From Tenacibaculum dicentrarchi (GTDB lineage Bacteria; Bacteroidota; Bacteroidia; Flavobacteriales; Flavobacteriaceae): 64,000 nucleotides of DNA. The stretch is from assembly GCF_964036635.1 (NCBI RefSeq), contig NZ_OZ038524.1, positions 1,722,001-1,786,000 on the forward strand, given 5' to 3'. The position numbers were made by a program, and so were the translations under genes. The notes beneath the pieces are model-generated. The model saw nothing but the letters and a program-made list of their open reading frames with translations, searched no databases and had not been told where the DNA came from. This document shows, piece after piece, positions 18,936-27,182 of the stretch; positions within the stretch are counted from its first letter, which is position 1; each line of letters starts with the position of its first letter.

Positions 18936-19378
18936 TGCATTAAGCCAAATTACACGGAATATTAACGGAATTAAGCGTTTTCGAAAAGTAAAATCCTGAC
19001 AAAGATTACGTGAATCTGTTTGTAATGAAAATAGCGGACTTTCTAGCTCGTTTGCGCAATAGAAACGGAATCGTAAAACAGCAGATTTTAAAAAATATTA
19101 CGTAAGATTTTGCTTATAATTCCGAAATGAAAATGGCGGACTTTTTAGCTCGTTTACGCAATCGAAAATAAAAATGAAAAAATGTTCGGAATATTCCCGA
19201 TTTTAGATTTTTTCACGTAAGTTTATATGAAAATTTAGACAAGTTAAACGCCGAATAAAAACGCTGAAAAATGTGTGATTTTATAACGGTATTTTAATTA
19301 AAAAAGAAAAAACGCACGTTAACAAAGTGTATGAGCGCATATTTTCCTGGCGGAAAAATACGCCACATACACATGGCG
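18930..19378 (+). mobile_element. ORF-less cassette 24, family B
   Basis: A 449-bp family B unit in direct tandem with cassette 23. No gene seen. Confidence 0.85.
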
Positions 19379-19384
19379 TTAGCT
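19317..19384 (+). repeat. attC site 24, type II (short)
   Basis: R'' CGTTAAC at 19317-19323 and R' GTTAGCT at 19378-19384. Closes cassette 24. Confidence 0.87.
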
Positions 19385-19889
19385 TTCATTAACAAAAAAA
19401 ATGCGTGAAATTGGAAAAATAAAGCGTTTTCCTAAAGTAGAATCCTGATAAATATTACGCAATTAGAAATGGAATTTTAACGCAGAAGATTTTGAAAAAT
19501 ATTACGTAAGAATCTGTCCGCAATTATGAAATAGAAACGGCAGACTTTATCCTGTTTATGCAATCGGAAATGAAAATCTGTGGGATTCTGACAAATATTA
19601 CGCAAGAATCTGTCTGTAATTCTGAAATGAAAATGGCGGACTTTTAGCCTGTTTGCGAAATTAGGAATGAAAATTTAGACAAGTTAAACGCCGAATAAAA
19701 ACGCTGAAAAATATGTGGTTTTATATCGGTATTTTAATTGTAAAAAAGGAAAAATAAACGAAAAGCTAACAAAATATATAATTTATTGCTAGTGCTCGCC
19801 TACCTACGAAAATCCTTAGGGGATTTTCTATTTCGTTTTTATTTACTAAATTAGTTGCCCGAAAAACACAACAAACCATATATAAACCG
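19379..19889 (+). mobile_element. ORF-less cassette 25, family A
   Basis: A 511-bp family A unit; third gene-less cassette in a row (B, B, A). No gene seen. Confidence 0.85.
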
Positions 19890-19895
19890 TTACCA
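19764..19895 (+). repeat. attC site 25, type I
   Basis: R'' AGCTAAC at 19764-19770 and R' GTTACCA at 19889-19895. Closes cassette 25. Confidence 0.85.
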
Positions 19896-19907
19896 CACAT
19901 TTGAAAA

Positions 19908-20555
19908 ATGAATAAAGAAACAAACCCCATGAATATATGGATGTTCTTATACAAAATTAAATATATTCTTTTAGTTATTATATTATTTCCATTAATATTT
20001 ATTTTATTTAAAGGATATTCAATTGAAACTCCATATTTTAAAATAGGTAGAGTACCTGATACTTTATTTATAGAAAAAAAAATTAAAATTCCTGCTGATA
20101 CAATATATAAGGAAAAAATAGTTACTAAATATATTGAGGTTCCTAAAAAAGATAAATCTATAAAAGTAAAAAATTTAGAAACAGAAGTACTAGTTAATAA
20201 CAAACCCGCCAACATAAACACAGGAACAAATAACGGAATATTAGGAAATAACAATACTATTAATAATATAAATGAAAAACCTATTAAACTGAATGAATTA
20301 GATAAGAAAAACATATTATTAGTAGTAAATAGTACATTTGATGAAATTCCCAACCGAATTAAAAAAGAAATTAAAATCACAGCAATGCTTGGAAACGCTC
20401 GTTCAATACAACTTGCAGAATTAATAGAAGAATTTCTCAAAAAAAAAGGGTTTACTATTTCAGATTTTAGCCAAGGCATGTTTTCTAAAACTTTTAAAGG
20501 TCTGAGAGTATTCCAAGAAAAGAATTTTGTTAAAATTAATATAGGCATAATTTAA
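19908..20555 (+). CDS. membrane-anchored hypothetical protein, 215 aa
   Basis: The hydrophobic segment at about residues 15-34 (IKYILLVIILFPLIFILF) follows a short cytoplasmic N-terminus. Then come a lysine-rich stretch, an Asn-rich linker (TGTNNGILGNNNTINN at about 104-119) and a folded C-terminus with FLKKKGFTISDFSQGMF. No family recognised. First gene of cassette 26, with a small opposite-strand ORF at its 3' end. Its first 20 nt of leader match those of cassette 64. Confidence 0.7.
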   Translation: MNKETNPMNIWMFLYKIKYILLVIILFPLIFILFKGYSIETPYFKIGRVPDTLFIEKKIKIPADTIYKEKIVTKYIEVPKKDKSIKVKNLETEVLVNNKPANINTGTNNGILGNNNTINNINEKPIKLNELDKKNILLVVNSTFDEIPNRIKKEIKITAMLGNARSIQLAELIEEFLKKKGFTISDFSQGMFSKTFKGLRVFQEKNFVKINIGII

Positions 20556-20695
20556 CTATTTCTTTGATAAATTAATTCATCTAGTATTGAGGTAAGTAAA
20601 ATTATTACACCTGCTTCAAAAAGAGTAAAAACGGATAGAATTAAAGAGATAATAGAACCTAATATCCCGAGAATTGCTAAAATTGAGACTTTCAT
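20552..20695 (-). CDS. possible small membrane protein, 47 aa, minus strand
   Basis: Reading leftwards from an ATG at 20695 there is a 47-codon frame with hydrophobic residues at 2-24 and 29-37 (MKVSILAILGILGSIISLI...), ending in LIYQRNS. Its stop overlaps the stop of the + strand gene by three bases, so the two are convergent. It fills the otherwise unexplained 180-nt gap before the attC. It is one of only two plausible minus-strand genes in the array. No clear promoter. Confidence 0.45.
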   Translation of the reverse strand: MKVSILAILGILGSIISLILSVFTLFEAGVIILLTSILDELIYQRNS

Positions 20696-20736
20696 AATAT
20701 TTAGTTTTTAAATTAATAATTTGATTAAAAAACGTG

Positions 20737-20868
20737 TGGTAACACTGTATATAATTTATTGCTAGCACTCGTCTACTTACGAAAATCCTTAGGGATTTTC
20801 TATTTCGTTTTTATTTACTAAATTAGTTGCTCGAAATACGCAACAAATAATATACAAAAACGTTAACC
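20737..20868 (+). repeat. attC site 26, type I
   Basis: R'' TGGTAAC at 20737-20743 and R' GTTAACC at 20862-20868. Closes cassette 26; start GTTACCACAC matches end GTGTGGTAAC exactly. Confidence 0.87.
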
Positions 20869-21311
20869 TGCATTAAGCCAAATTACACGGAATATTAACG
20901 TAATTAAGCGTTTTCTAAAAGTAAAATTCTGACAAAGATTACGTGAATCTGTTTGTAATGAGAATAGCGGACTTTCTAGCTCCTTTGCGCAATAGAAACG
21001 GAATCGTAAAACAGCAGATTTTGAAAAATATTACGTAAGATTTTACTTATAATTCCGAAATGAAAATGGCGGACTTTTTAGCTCGTTTACGCAATCGAAA
21101 ATAAAAATGAAAAAATGTTCGGAATATCCCCGATTTTAGATTTTTTCACGTAAGTTTATATCAAAATTTAGACAAGTTAAACGCCCAATAAAAACGCTGA
21201 AAAATATGTGATTTTATAACGGTGTTTTAATTAAAAAAGAAAAAACGCACGTTAACAAAGTGTATGAGCGCATATTTTCCTGGCGGAAAAATACGCCACA
21301 TACACATAGCG
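20863..21311 (+). mobile_element. ORF-less cassette 27, family B
   Basis: A 449-bp family B unit with a few substitutions (GAGAATAGCGG, CTCCTTTGCGC). No gene seen. Confidence 0.85.
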
Positions 21312-21317
21312 TTGTAC
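21250..21317 (+). repeat. attC site 27, type II (short)
   Basis: R'' CGTTAAC at 21250-21256 and R' GTTGTAC at 21311-21317. Spacer reads ACACATAGCGTT. Closes cassette 27. Confidence 0.87.
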
Positions 21318-21351
21318 CACATTACCAATCAAACTCTGAAAAATTGAAAAT

Positions 21352-21645
21352 ATGAATATAGAACAATTTAACAAAATAATTATAGGAAAATGGAAACTCG
21401 ACGATGGTCGAATATTGGATTTCTCTACAAAAGAGGATTTTTTATTTACTGACGCTTCTGGAGAAACACATTCTGAAAAAGAAAAATTTTTCAGCCATAA
21501 AAATAAATATGACGATATACAAATAATGATACCTACTTTAGCGGTCGGAATTGGAATTATAAGGTCGCTTTCCATTAATGAAATAATTTATGATGATTTT
21601 GATACTGATGGTTCGAAAACTGAATTTGTACTAACCAGAATTTAA
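21352..21645 (+). CDS. hypothetical protein, 97 aa
   Basis: A small soluble protein, beta-rich at the start (GKWKLDDGRILDFSTKEDFLF), like lipocalin-type or DUF small beta proteins, with no signal peptide. No family assigned. The ATG lies 41 nt into cassette 28. It converges with a minus-strand gene, overlapping it by four bases. Confidence 0.65.
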   Translation: MNIEQFNKIIIGKWKLDDGRILDFSTKEDFLFTDASGETHSEKEKFFSHKNKYDDIQIMIPTLAVGIGIIRSLSINEIIYDDFDTDGSKTEFVLTRI

Positions 21646-21875
21646 TATCCAGAATCCATAAGTTTTAATAATTCTTTTATCCGTGGTAATTTATCCATGT
21701 GACACTTACTTGGTTCAGTAATAATGCGAATTAAATTGAATGCGTGAGCGGAAGAAATAATTGCGGGTATTTTAACCTCTCCATAACGATTTGCTAATTT
21801 TTCTGAATTTTTTAATGACATAATATTATAATTTAATAACTCATTCACTTTAAAATCGGCGGAATGAAAAACCAT
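21642..21875 (-). CDS. hypothetical protein, 77 aa, minus strand
   Basis: A 77-codon frame running leftwards from ATG at 21875. The product is soluble, amphipathic and helical (KIPAIISSAHAFNLIRIIT, ending LLKLMDSGY). The frame covers almost all space between the + strand gene and the attC, and its composition looks coding. It would need its own promoter inside the attC region or beyond. A convergent pair in one cassette could be a two-component unit such as toxin and antitoxin; there is no direct evidence. Confidence 0.5.
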   Translation of the reverse strand: MVFHSADFKVNELLNYNIMSLKNSEKLANRYGEVKIPAIISSAHAFNLIRIITEPSKCHMDKLPRIKELLKLMDSGY

Positions 21876-21891
21876 TTACCGAATAAACGTG

Positions 21892-21959
21892 GCACAACAA
21901 AGTGTATGCGCGCATATTTTCCTGGCGGAAAAATACGCCACATACACATGGCGTTACCC
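21892..21959 (+). repeat. attC site 28, type II (short) on a coding cassette
   Basis: R'' GCACAAC at 21892-21898 and R' GTTACCC at 21953-21959. This is the family B attC (TTTTCCTGGCGGAAAA core) but on a gene-bearing cassette, the only such case here. Closes cassette 28. Confidence 0.87.
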
Positions 21960-21979
21960 AACATTAACAAAAATTGCTA

Positions 21980-22906
21980 ATGACATTACCAAAACACGAT
22001 GAAATAAGATTACCAGCTTTAAAATTATTAAAGGCGAAAGGAAAAATAAAACTTGGAGAATTTATTCAACCACTTGGAGAACATTTTAAATTAACTGACG
22101 AGGATTTAAATCAAATGTACAAATCTGGAAACGGACCAATATTTTATGATAGAGTTTCTTGGGCTTTAAGTTATTTAAATATGGGAGGACTTGTTGATAA
22201 ACCCAAAAGAGGAACTTATGAAATTAATACAAAAGGAATCGAATTAATCGAAAAACCTGAACAAATAGATAAGTTTATAAATAACGAAATTGAAAAAAGA
22301 GAGCCTAAAAAACAAAAAAATAAATTCGAAGAACAAGTTGAATTTGATGACACTTTTTCAGAATTAACTCCTCAAGAAAAGCTTTACAATTCTTTTTCAA
22401 ATATTAAAAAATCTGTTTATACTGATATAATAAATACGATTTTAACTAAAACACCAATTGCATTTGAGAAATTAGTTGTTAGCTTATTGCAGAGAATGGG
22501 ATATGGTGGAGAAATTCAAAATTCTGGATTAGTCACTAAAGCTTCAAATGATGGAGGAATTGATGGAATAATAAAAGAAGATGTTTTAGGACTTGGTAGA
22601 ATTCATATTCAAGCTAAAAGGTATAAAACAGATATTTCAATTGGAAGAGAAGAAATACAAAAATTTGTTGGAGCATTAGCTGTTGCACAATCAAATAAAG
22701 GAGTTTTTATAACAACTTCTTATTATACAAAAGGAGCTATTGAATATGCAAACAACTTAAATGGTTCAACAACTCTCGTATTAATTGATGGAAAACAACT
22801 GGCTGAATATATCTATAATTTTGGTTTAGGAATGCAAATTGAACAAACAATTGAAATAAAAAAACTTGATGCCGATTATTGGGATTCATTAAAAGATAAT
22901 GATTAA
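21980..22906 (+). CDS. Mrr-like type IV restriction endonuclease
   Basis: A 308-residue protein with the Mrr layout. An N-terminal winged helix (about 1-95; PALKLLKAKG, VSWALSYLNMGGLVDKPKRG) is followed by a linker. The restriction-endonuclease fold covers about 155-270: FEKLVVSLLQRMGY, DGGIDGII at about 190-197 and QAKRY at about 211-215 supply the D...QxK catalytic residues. Mrr enzymes cleave DNA carrying foreign methylation. The ATG at 21980 is preferred over an in-frame TTG at 21974. Sole gene of cassette 29, no promoter seen. No methyltransferase is present, as expected for type IV. Confidence 0.9.
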   Translation: MTLPKHDEIRLPALKLLKAKGKIKLGEFIQPLGEHFKLTDEDLNQMYKSGNGPIFYDRVSWALSYLNMGGLVDKPKRGTYEINTKGIELIEKPEQIDKFINNEIEKREPKKQKNKFEEQVEFDDTFSELTPQEKLYNSFSNIKKSVYTDIINTILTKTPIAFEKLVVSLLQRMGYGGEIQNSGLVTKASNDGGIDGIIKEDVLGLGRIHIQAKRYKTDISIGREEIQKFVGALAVAQSNKGVFITTSYYTKGAIEYANNLNGSTTLVLIDGKQLAEYIYNFGLGMQIEQTIEIKKLDADYWDSLKDND

Positions 22907-22914
22907 AAAACGTT

Positions 22915-23047
22915 GGGTAACATCGTATATAATTTATTGCTAGTACTAGCCTACTTACGAAAATCCTTAGGGGATTTTCTATTCCGCTTTTATTTACTAA
23001 ATTAGTTGCTCGAAAAACGCAACAAATAATATACAAAAACGTTAGCT
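22915..23047 (+). repeat. attC site 29, type I
   Basis: R'' GGGTAAC at 22915-22921 and R' GTTAGCT at 23041-23047. Closes cassette 29. Confidence 0.87.
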
Positions 23048-23553
23048 TTCATTAACAAAAAAAATGCGTGAAATTGGAAAAATAAAGCGTTTTCCTAAAG
23101 TAGAATCCTGATAAATATTACGCAATTAGAAATGGAATTTTAACGCAGAAGATTTTGAAAAATATTACGTAAGAATCTGTCCGCAATTATGAAATAGAAA
23201 CGGTGGAATTTTATCCTGTTTATGCAATCGGAAATGAAAAACTGTGGGATTCTGACAAATATTACGCAAGAATCTGTCTGTAATTCTGAAATGAAAATGG
23301 CGGACTTTTAGCCTGTTTGCGAAATTAGGAATGAAAATTTAGACAAGTTAAACGCCGAATAAAAACGCTGAAAAATATGTGGTTTTATATCGGTATTTTA
23401 ATTGTAAAAAAGGAAAAATAAACGAAAAGCTAACAAAATATATAATTTATTGCTAGTGCTCGCCTACCTACGAAAATCCTTAGGGGATTTTCTATTTCGT
23501 TTTTATTTACTAAATTAGTTGCTCGAAAAACACAACAAACCATATATAAACCG
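23042..23553 (+). mobile_element. ORF-less cassette 30, family A
   Basis: A 512-bp family A unit. No gene seen; followed by a family D and another family A unit. Confidence 0.85.
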
Positions 23554-23559
23554 TTGTAA
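23428..23559 (+). repeat. attC site 30, type I
   Basis: R'' AGCTAAC at 23428-23434 and R' GTTGTAA at 23553-23559. Closes cassette 30. Confidence 0.85.
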
Positions 23560-24058
23560 TTAATGGCGGAATTTCAGCCTGAAATTCCTAATTAGTGATT
23601 TATCTTTTCTAGAAATTAATATTGAATAATATTGCGCTGGAAAAATTGAAAATGACTTATACTCTATTTTTAGAAAGTAAACCCTAAAAAAGAGAAAAAA
23701 CAGAATTGAACGCTTAAAAATAAAGCGTAAATAAATAGGCAGAAATTAATTAGCGCTGAGTTTTAAGCGGAAACGTGAAAAAAGCAGAATTTAACGCAGA
23801 AAATAAAGCGTGAATAAATAGGTGGAAATTAATTAAGGCGGAGTTTTAAGTAGAAACGTAAAAAAAGAAAGAGAAATAAAACGGAAAAATTGAAAATTAA
23901 GAAATGAGAAATTTAGTTAGAAAATCACTAATTACAACAACATATATAATTTATTGCTAATACTTATCTACTTACGAAAATCCTTAGGGGATTTTCTATT
24001 CCGTTTTTATTTAATATATTTAGAACTTGAAACACGCAACAAACCATATATAAAACCG
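23554..24058 (+). mobile_element. ORF-less cassette 31, family D
   Basis: A 505-bp family D unit with the 5' hairpin GGAATTTCAGCCTGAAATTCC split by a GCC loop, and two tandem repeats. Its tags differ from other D copies in a compensated way: start GTTGTAATTAATG, end CACTAATTACAAC. No gene seen. Confidence 0.82.
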
Positions 24059-24064
24059 TTAGCT
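23932..24064 (+). repeat. attC site 31, type Ib
   Basis: R'' TTACAAC at 23932-23938 and R' GTTAGCT at 24058-24064. Closes cassette 31. Confidence 0.85.
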
Positions 24065-24619
24065 TTCATTAACAAAAAAAATGCGTGAAATTGGAAAAAT
24101 AAAGCGTTTTCCTAAAGTAGAATCCTGATAAATATTACGTAAGAATCTGTCCGCAATTATGAAATAGAAACGGCAGACTTTATCCTGTTTATGCAATCGG
24201 AAATGAAAAAATGTGGGATTCTGACAAATATTACGCAAGAATCTGTCTGTAATTCTGAAATGAAAATGGCGGACTTTTAGCCTGTTTACGCAATCAGAAA
24301 TGAAAAACTGTGGGATTCTGACAAATATTACGCAAGAATCTGTCTGTAATTCTGAAATGAAAATGGCGGACTTTTAGCCTGTTTGCGAAATTAGGAATGA
24401 AAATTTAGACAAGTTAAACGCCGAATAAAAACGCTGAAAAATATGTGGTTTTATATCGGTATTTTAATTGTAAAAAAGGAAAAATAAACGAAAAGCTAAC
24501 AAAATATATAATTTATTGCTAGTGCTCGCCTACCTACGAAAATCCTTAGGGGATTTTCTATTTCGTTTTTATTTACTAAATTAGTTGCTCGAAAAACGCA
24601 ACAAACCATATATAAACCG
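24059..24619 (+). mobile_element. ORF-less cassette 32, family A (expanded)
   Basis: A 561-bp family A unit. It lacks part of the 5' region but has an extra copy of the internal repeat unit (CTGTGGGATTCTGACAAA occurs twice, at about 24310 and, as TGTGGGATTCTG, about 24213). No gene seen. Confidence 0.85.
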
Positions 24620-24625
24620 TTGTGT
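24494..24625 (+). repeat. attC site 32, type I
   Basis: R'' AGCTAAC at 24494-24500 and R' GTTGTGT at 24619-24625. Closes cassette 32. Confidence 0.85.
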
Positions 24626-24704
24626 GCCATAATAGGCAGACGCAACCATTATTAGAAAAAAGCATCTCTATTGAAAGTTTTAATAACAATAAAAATATAA
24701 TGAA

Positions 24705-25148
24705 ATGAAAAAAATCACAGTGTTATTAGTTGGACTAACTATTTTATTTTCTTGTAGTAAAGAGGACGATTCTCCCAAAGAAATTACTTGCATGAAAAGT
24801 GCGGAAATTTATAATAACGACAATGGAGCGGTATTGAATTTAACTAGTCAGAAATGGAATTTGAAAGAAAATGGTATTGGTGGAGTTGATGTAGGAGTTA
24901 CTATTGTAGGAACAATCCAAGGTGATAGTGCTTCTATAAGGACTTATGGAGACGGATTAATTTATGATGCTAAAATTGAATTAAATAACAATAAAGAATT
25001 TAATCAAAAATTCGGAATATTTTTCACTTCATCGCCATCATCTGAGGAGTATGTCACAGCAAATACAATCATAATGGTATTCAATGGACAAGATACGTTG
25101 AAAGCAAATATCAGTAGTTGTTCACTAGAAAATAGTCAATATCAATAA
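24705..25148 (+). CDS. small lipoprotein, 147 aa
   Basis: A lipoprotein signal (MKKITVLLVGLTILFSC, cysteine at 17) is followed by SKEDD, typical of surface or periplasmic Bacteroidota lipoproteins. The mature part is beta-rich, with no recognised domain. Sole gene of cassette 33. Its leader is longer than in most cassettes (about 85 nt) but shows no clear TAnnTTTG promoter. Confidence 0.78.
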   Translation: MKKITVLLVGLTILFSCSKEDDSPKEITCMKSAEIYNNDNGAVLNLTSQKWNLKENGIGGVDVGVTIVGTIQGDSASIRTYGDGLIYDAKIELNNNKEFNQKFGIFFTSSPSSEEYVTANTIIMVFNGQDTLKANISSCSLENSQYQ

Positions 25149-25211
25149 TTACGACTAAGCATAAACTACTATATCGACAGATATTGAAATAGGATAAAGA
25201 CAAATTACGGC

Positions 25212-25341
25212 ACACAACACGCGGTATAAAACACTGGGGTTTAAGTGGTTATTCAAACATTCTGCCACGCATCAAGTTCGGTGTAACTTGACAGGAAAGT
25301 AGCCCGCAATCCCCAACGGTTTCATACCGCCACCGTTGCAA
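25212..25341 (+). repeat. attC site 33, type VIII
   Basis: R'' ACACAAC at 25212-25218 and R' GTTGCAA at 25335-25341. Unusually GC-rich for this array; L arms GCGGTATAAAAC and GTTTCATACCGC. Closes cassette 33; start GTTGTGTGCC matches end GGCACACAAC exactly. Confidence 0.86.
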
Positions 25342-25914
25342 GTAATGGCGGAATTTCAGCCTGAAATTCCTAATTAGTGATTTATCTTTTCTAGAAATTA
25401 ATATTGAATAATATTACACTGGAAAAATTGAAAATGACTACTACTCTATTTTTAGGAATAATATAATATCGGCGTTTAAAACGTTTAAAAGTTCTCAAAA
25501 TGAGTACTCTACTATAGAGAAGCTAAAACCTATTAAAAGGACTTAAAACACCCTTCACAGACGTGTTGATTTTAAATCTTGAGAAAAAGCCTTAAAATAA
25601 CCCAAGAATAGGGTTAAAAAGTCGGGGACCTCTTTTCTTTCTTATATAACTATAGGGGTCCCCGACTTTTGAGGTACCTCAATTATTAACATTTAAGTAT
25701 AATAATAAGACTATATATGAAACCTAATAAACATACAGATTTACAAAAGGAATATCGAAATGAAAAATTTAGTTAGAAAATCACTACTTGCAACAACATA
25801 TATAATTTATTGCTAGTACTTATCTACTTACGAAAATCCTTAGGGGATTTTCTATTCCGTTTTTATTTAATATATTTAGAACTTGAAATACGCAACAAAC
25901 CATATATAAAACCG
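25336..25914 (+). mobile_element. ORF-less cassette 34, family D with replaced interior
   Basis: A 579-bp family D unit whose ends match other D copies. The interior from about 25455 to 25757 is replaced by unrelated sequence. That segment has a small hairpin AACCC/GGGTT at 25599-25615, a long GC-rich hairpin at 25617-25670 and the palindrome GAGGTACCTC at 25671-25680. No gene seen. Confidence 0.8.
25617..25670 (+). repeat. GC-rich inverted repeat (possible terminator or RNA stem)
   Basis: AAAAGTCGGGGACC at 25617-25630 pairs perfectly with GGTCCCCGACTTTT at 25657-25670 around a 26-nt AT-rich loop. The stem is flanked by A and T runs, so it could serve as a bidirectional terminator or the stem of a small RNA. 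Nothing comparable occurs elsewhere in the window. Confidence 0.6.
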
Positions 25915-25920
25915 TTAACC
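25788..25920 (+). repeat. attC site 34, type Ib
   Basis: R'' TTGCAAC at 25788-25794 and R' GTTAACC at 25914-25920. Closes cassette 34. Confidence 0.85.
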
Positions 25921-26363
25921 TGCATTAAGCCAAATTACACGGAATATTAACGGAATTAAGCGTTTTCGAAAAGTAAAATCCTGACAAAGATTACGTGAAT
26001 CTGTTTGTAATGAAAATAGCGGACTTTCTAGCTCGTTTGCGCAATAGAAACGGAATCGTAAAACAGTAGGTTTTGAAAAATATCACGTAAGATTTTGCTT
26101 ATAATTCCGAAATGAAAATGGCGGACTTTTTAGCTCGTTTACGCAATCGAAAATAAAAATGAAAAAATGTTCGGAATATCCCCGATGTTAGATTTTTTAG
26201 CGTAAGTTTATATGAAAATTTAGACAAGTTAAACGCCGAATAAAAACGCTGAAAAATGTGTGATTTTATAACGGTATTTTAATTAAAAAAGAAAAAACGC
26301 ACGTTAACAAAGTGTATGAGCGCATATTTTCCTGGCGGAAAAATACGCCACATACACTAGGCG
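25915..26363 (+). mobile_element. ORF-less cassette 35, family B
   Basis: A 449-bp family B unit, nearly identical to cassette 21, which also follows a family D unit. No gene seen. Confidence 0.85.
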
Positions 26364-26369
26364 TTGTGT
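26302..26369 (+). repeat. attC site 35, type II (short)
   Basis: R'' CGTTAAC at 26302-26308 and R' GTTGTGT at 26363-26369. Closes cassette 35. Confidence 0.87.
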
Positions 26370-26391
26370 GTAATGCAAAAAACGAAATGAA

Positions 26392-26973
26392 ATGAAAAAA
26401 ATATTATTGATTTTAACTCTAATTTTAATAACAAATATAGCAAAAGCTCAAACCGATACTGATACAATGAAAACAGCATTAATACTTATTGACATTCAAA
26501 ATGATTATTTTAAAGGAGGAAAAATGGAACTTTCTGAACCTGAAAAAGCAGGAGAAAAAGCTCAATTAATTTTACAGAATTTTAGAGACAAAAAAATGCC
26601 AGTTATTCATATAGAACACCTTTCGACTAGAACAAATTCAACATTTTTTATTCCTAATACTTTTGGTGTAAAAATCCACGAAAGTGTTAAACCTAATAAA
26701 AATGAGAAAGTAATTACAAAAAACTACCCTAATAGCTTTAGAGAGACTGACCTTCTAGAATATTTAAATAAAATAGGAGTTGAAAAACTAGTAATATGCG
26801 GAATGATGACACATATGTGTGTAGATGCTACAACGAGAGCTGCGAAAGATTTCGGATTTGAATGTACAGTAATAAGTGATGCTTGTGCTACAAAAAATAT
26901 TGAAATTAATAACGAAACTGTTAAAGCAAAAGAAGTTCAAAAAGCCTTTTTAGGAGCACTAAATTACTATTAA
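26392..26973 (+). CDS. secreted isochorismatase-family cysteine hydrolase
   Basis: A 193-residue protein. A signal peptide (MKKILLILTLILITNIAKAQ) precedes an isochorismatase-like fold. ALILIDIQNDYF gives the catalytic Asp (about D34), ITKNYPNSF the Lys (about 106), and GMMTHMCVDATTR the nucleophile Cys (about 143), so the catalytic triad is intact. The family hydrolyses small amides such as nicotinamide, or cleaves isochorismate. An exported version is unusual. Sole gene of cassette 36. A second in-frame ATG at 26467 would give a cytosolic form, so cellular location is not certain. Confidence 0.87.
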   Translation: MKKILLILTLILITNIAKAQTDTDTMKTALILIDIQNDYFKGGKMELSEPEKAGEKAQLILQNFRDKKMPVIHIEHLSTRTNSTFFIPNTFGVKIHESVKPNKNEKVITKNYPNSFRETDLLEYLNKIGVEKLVICGMMTHMCVDATTRAAKDFGFECTVISDACATKNIEINNETVKAKEVQKAFLGALNYY

Positions 26974-27019
26974 TCAACTATTCTAACATCTGAAAAATTT
27001 CTGACTGAATAAACACTAC

Positions 27020-27151
27020 ACACAACAACATATATAATTCATTGCTAGTACTCGCCTACCTACGAAAATCCTTAGGGGATTTTCTATTCCGTTTTTATTT
27101 ACTAAATTTAGTACTTTAAAAACGCAACAAACCATATATAAACCGTTATGC
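27020..27151 (+). repeat. attC site 36, type I
   Basis: R'' ACACAAC at 27020-27026 and R' GTTATGC at 27145-27151. Closes cassette 36. Confidence 0.86.
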
Positions 27152-27182
27152 CATATTATGAAAAAGAAAATTACTGCTCCTA

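Noticed and set aside
19766-20548. Long minus-strand frames through type I attC sites (for example products ending in LAINYI-C)
   Set aside because: The same antisense frame recurs in many attC copies because the attC body happens to lack stops in that frame; it overlaps real genes on the + strand and has no consistent start.
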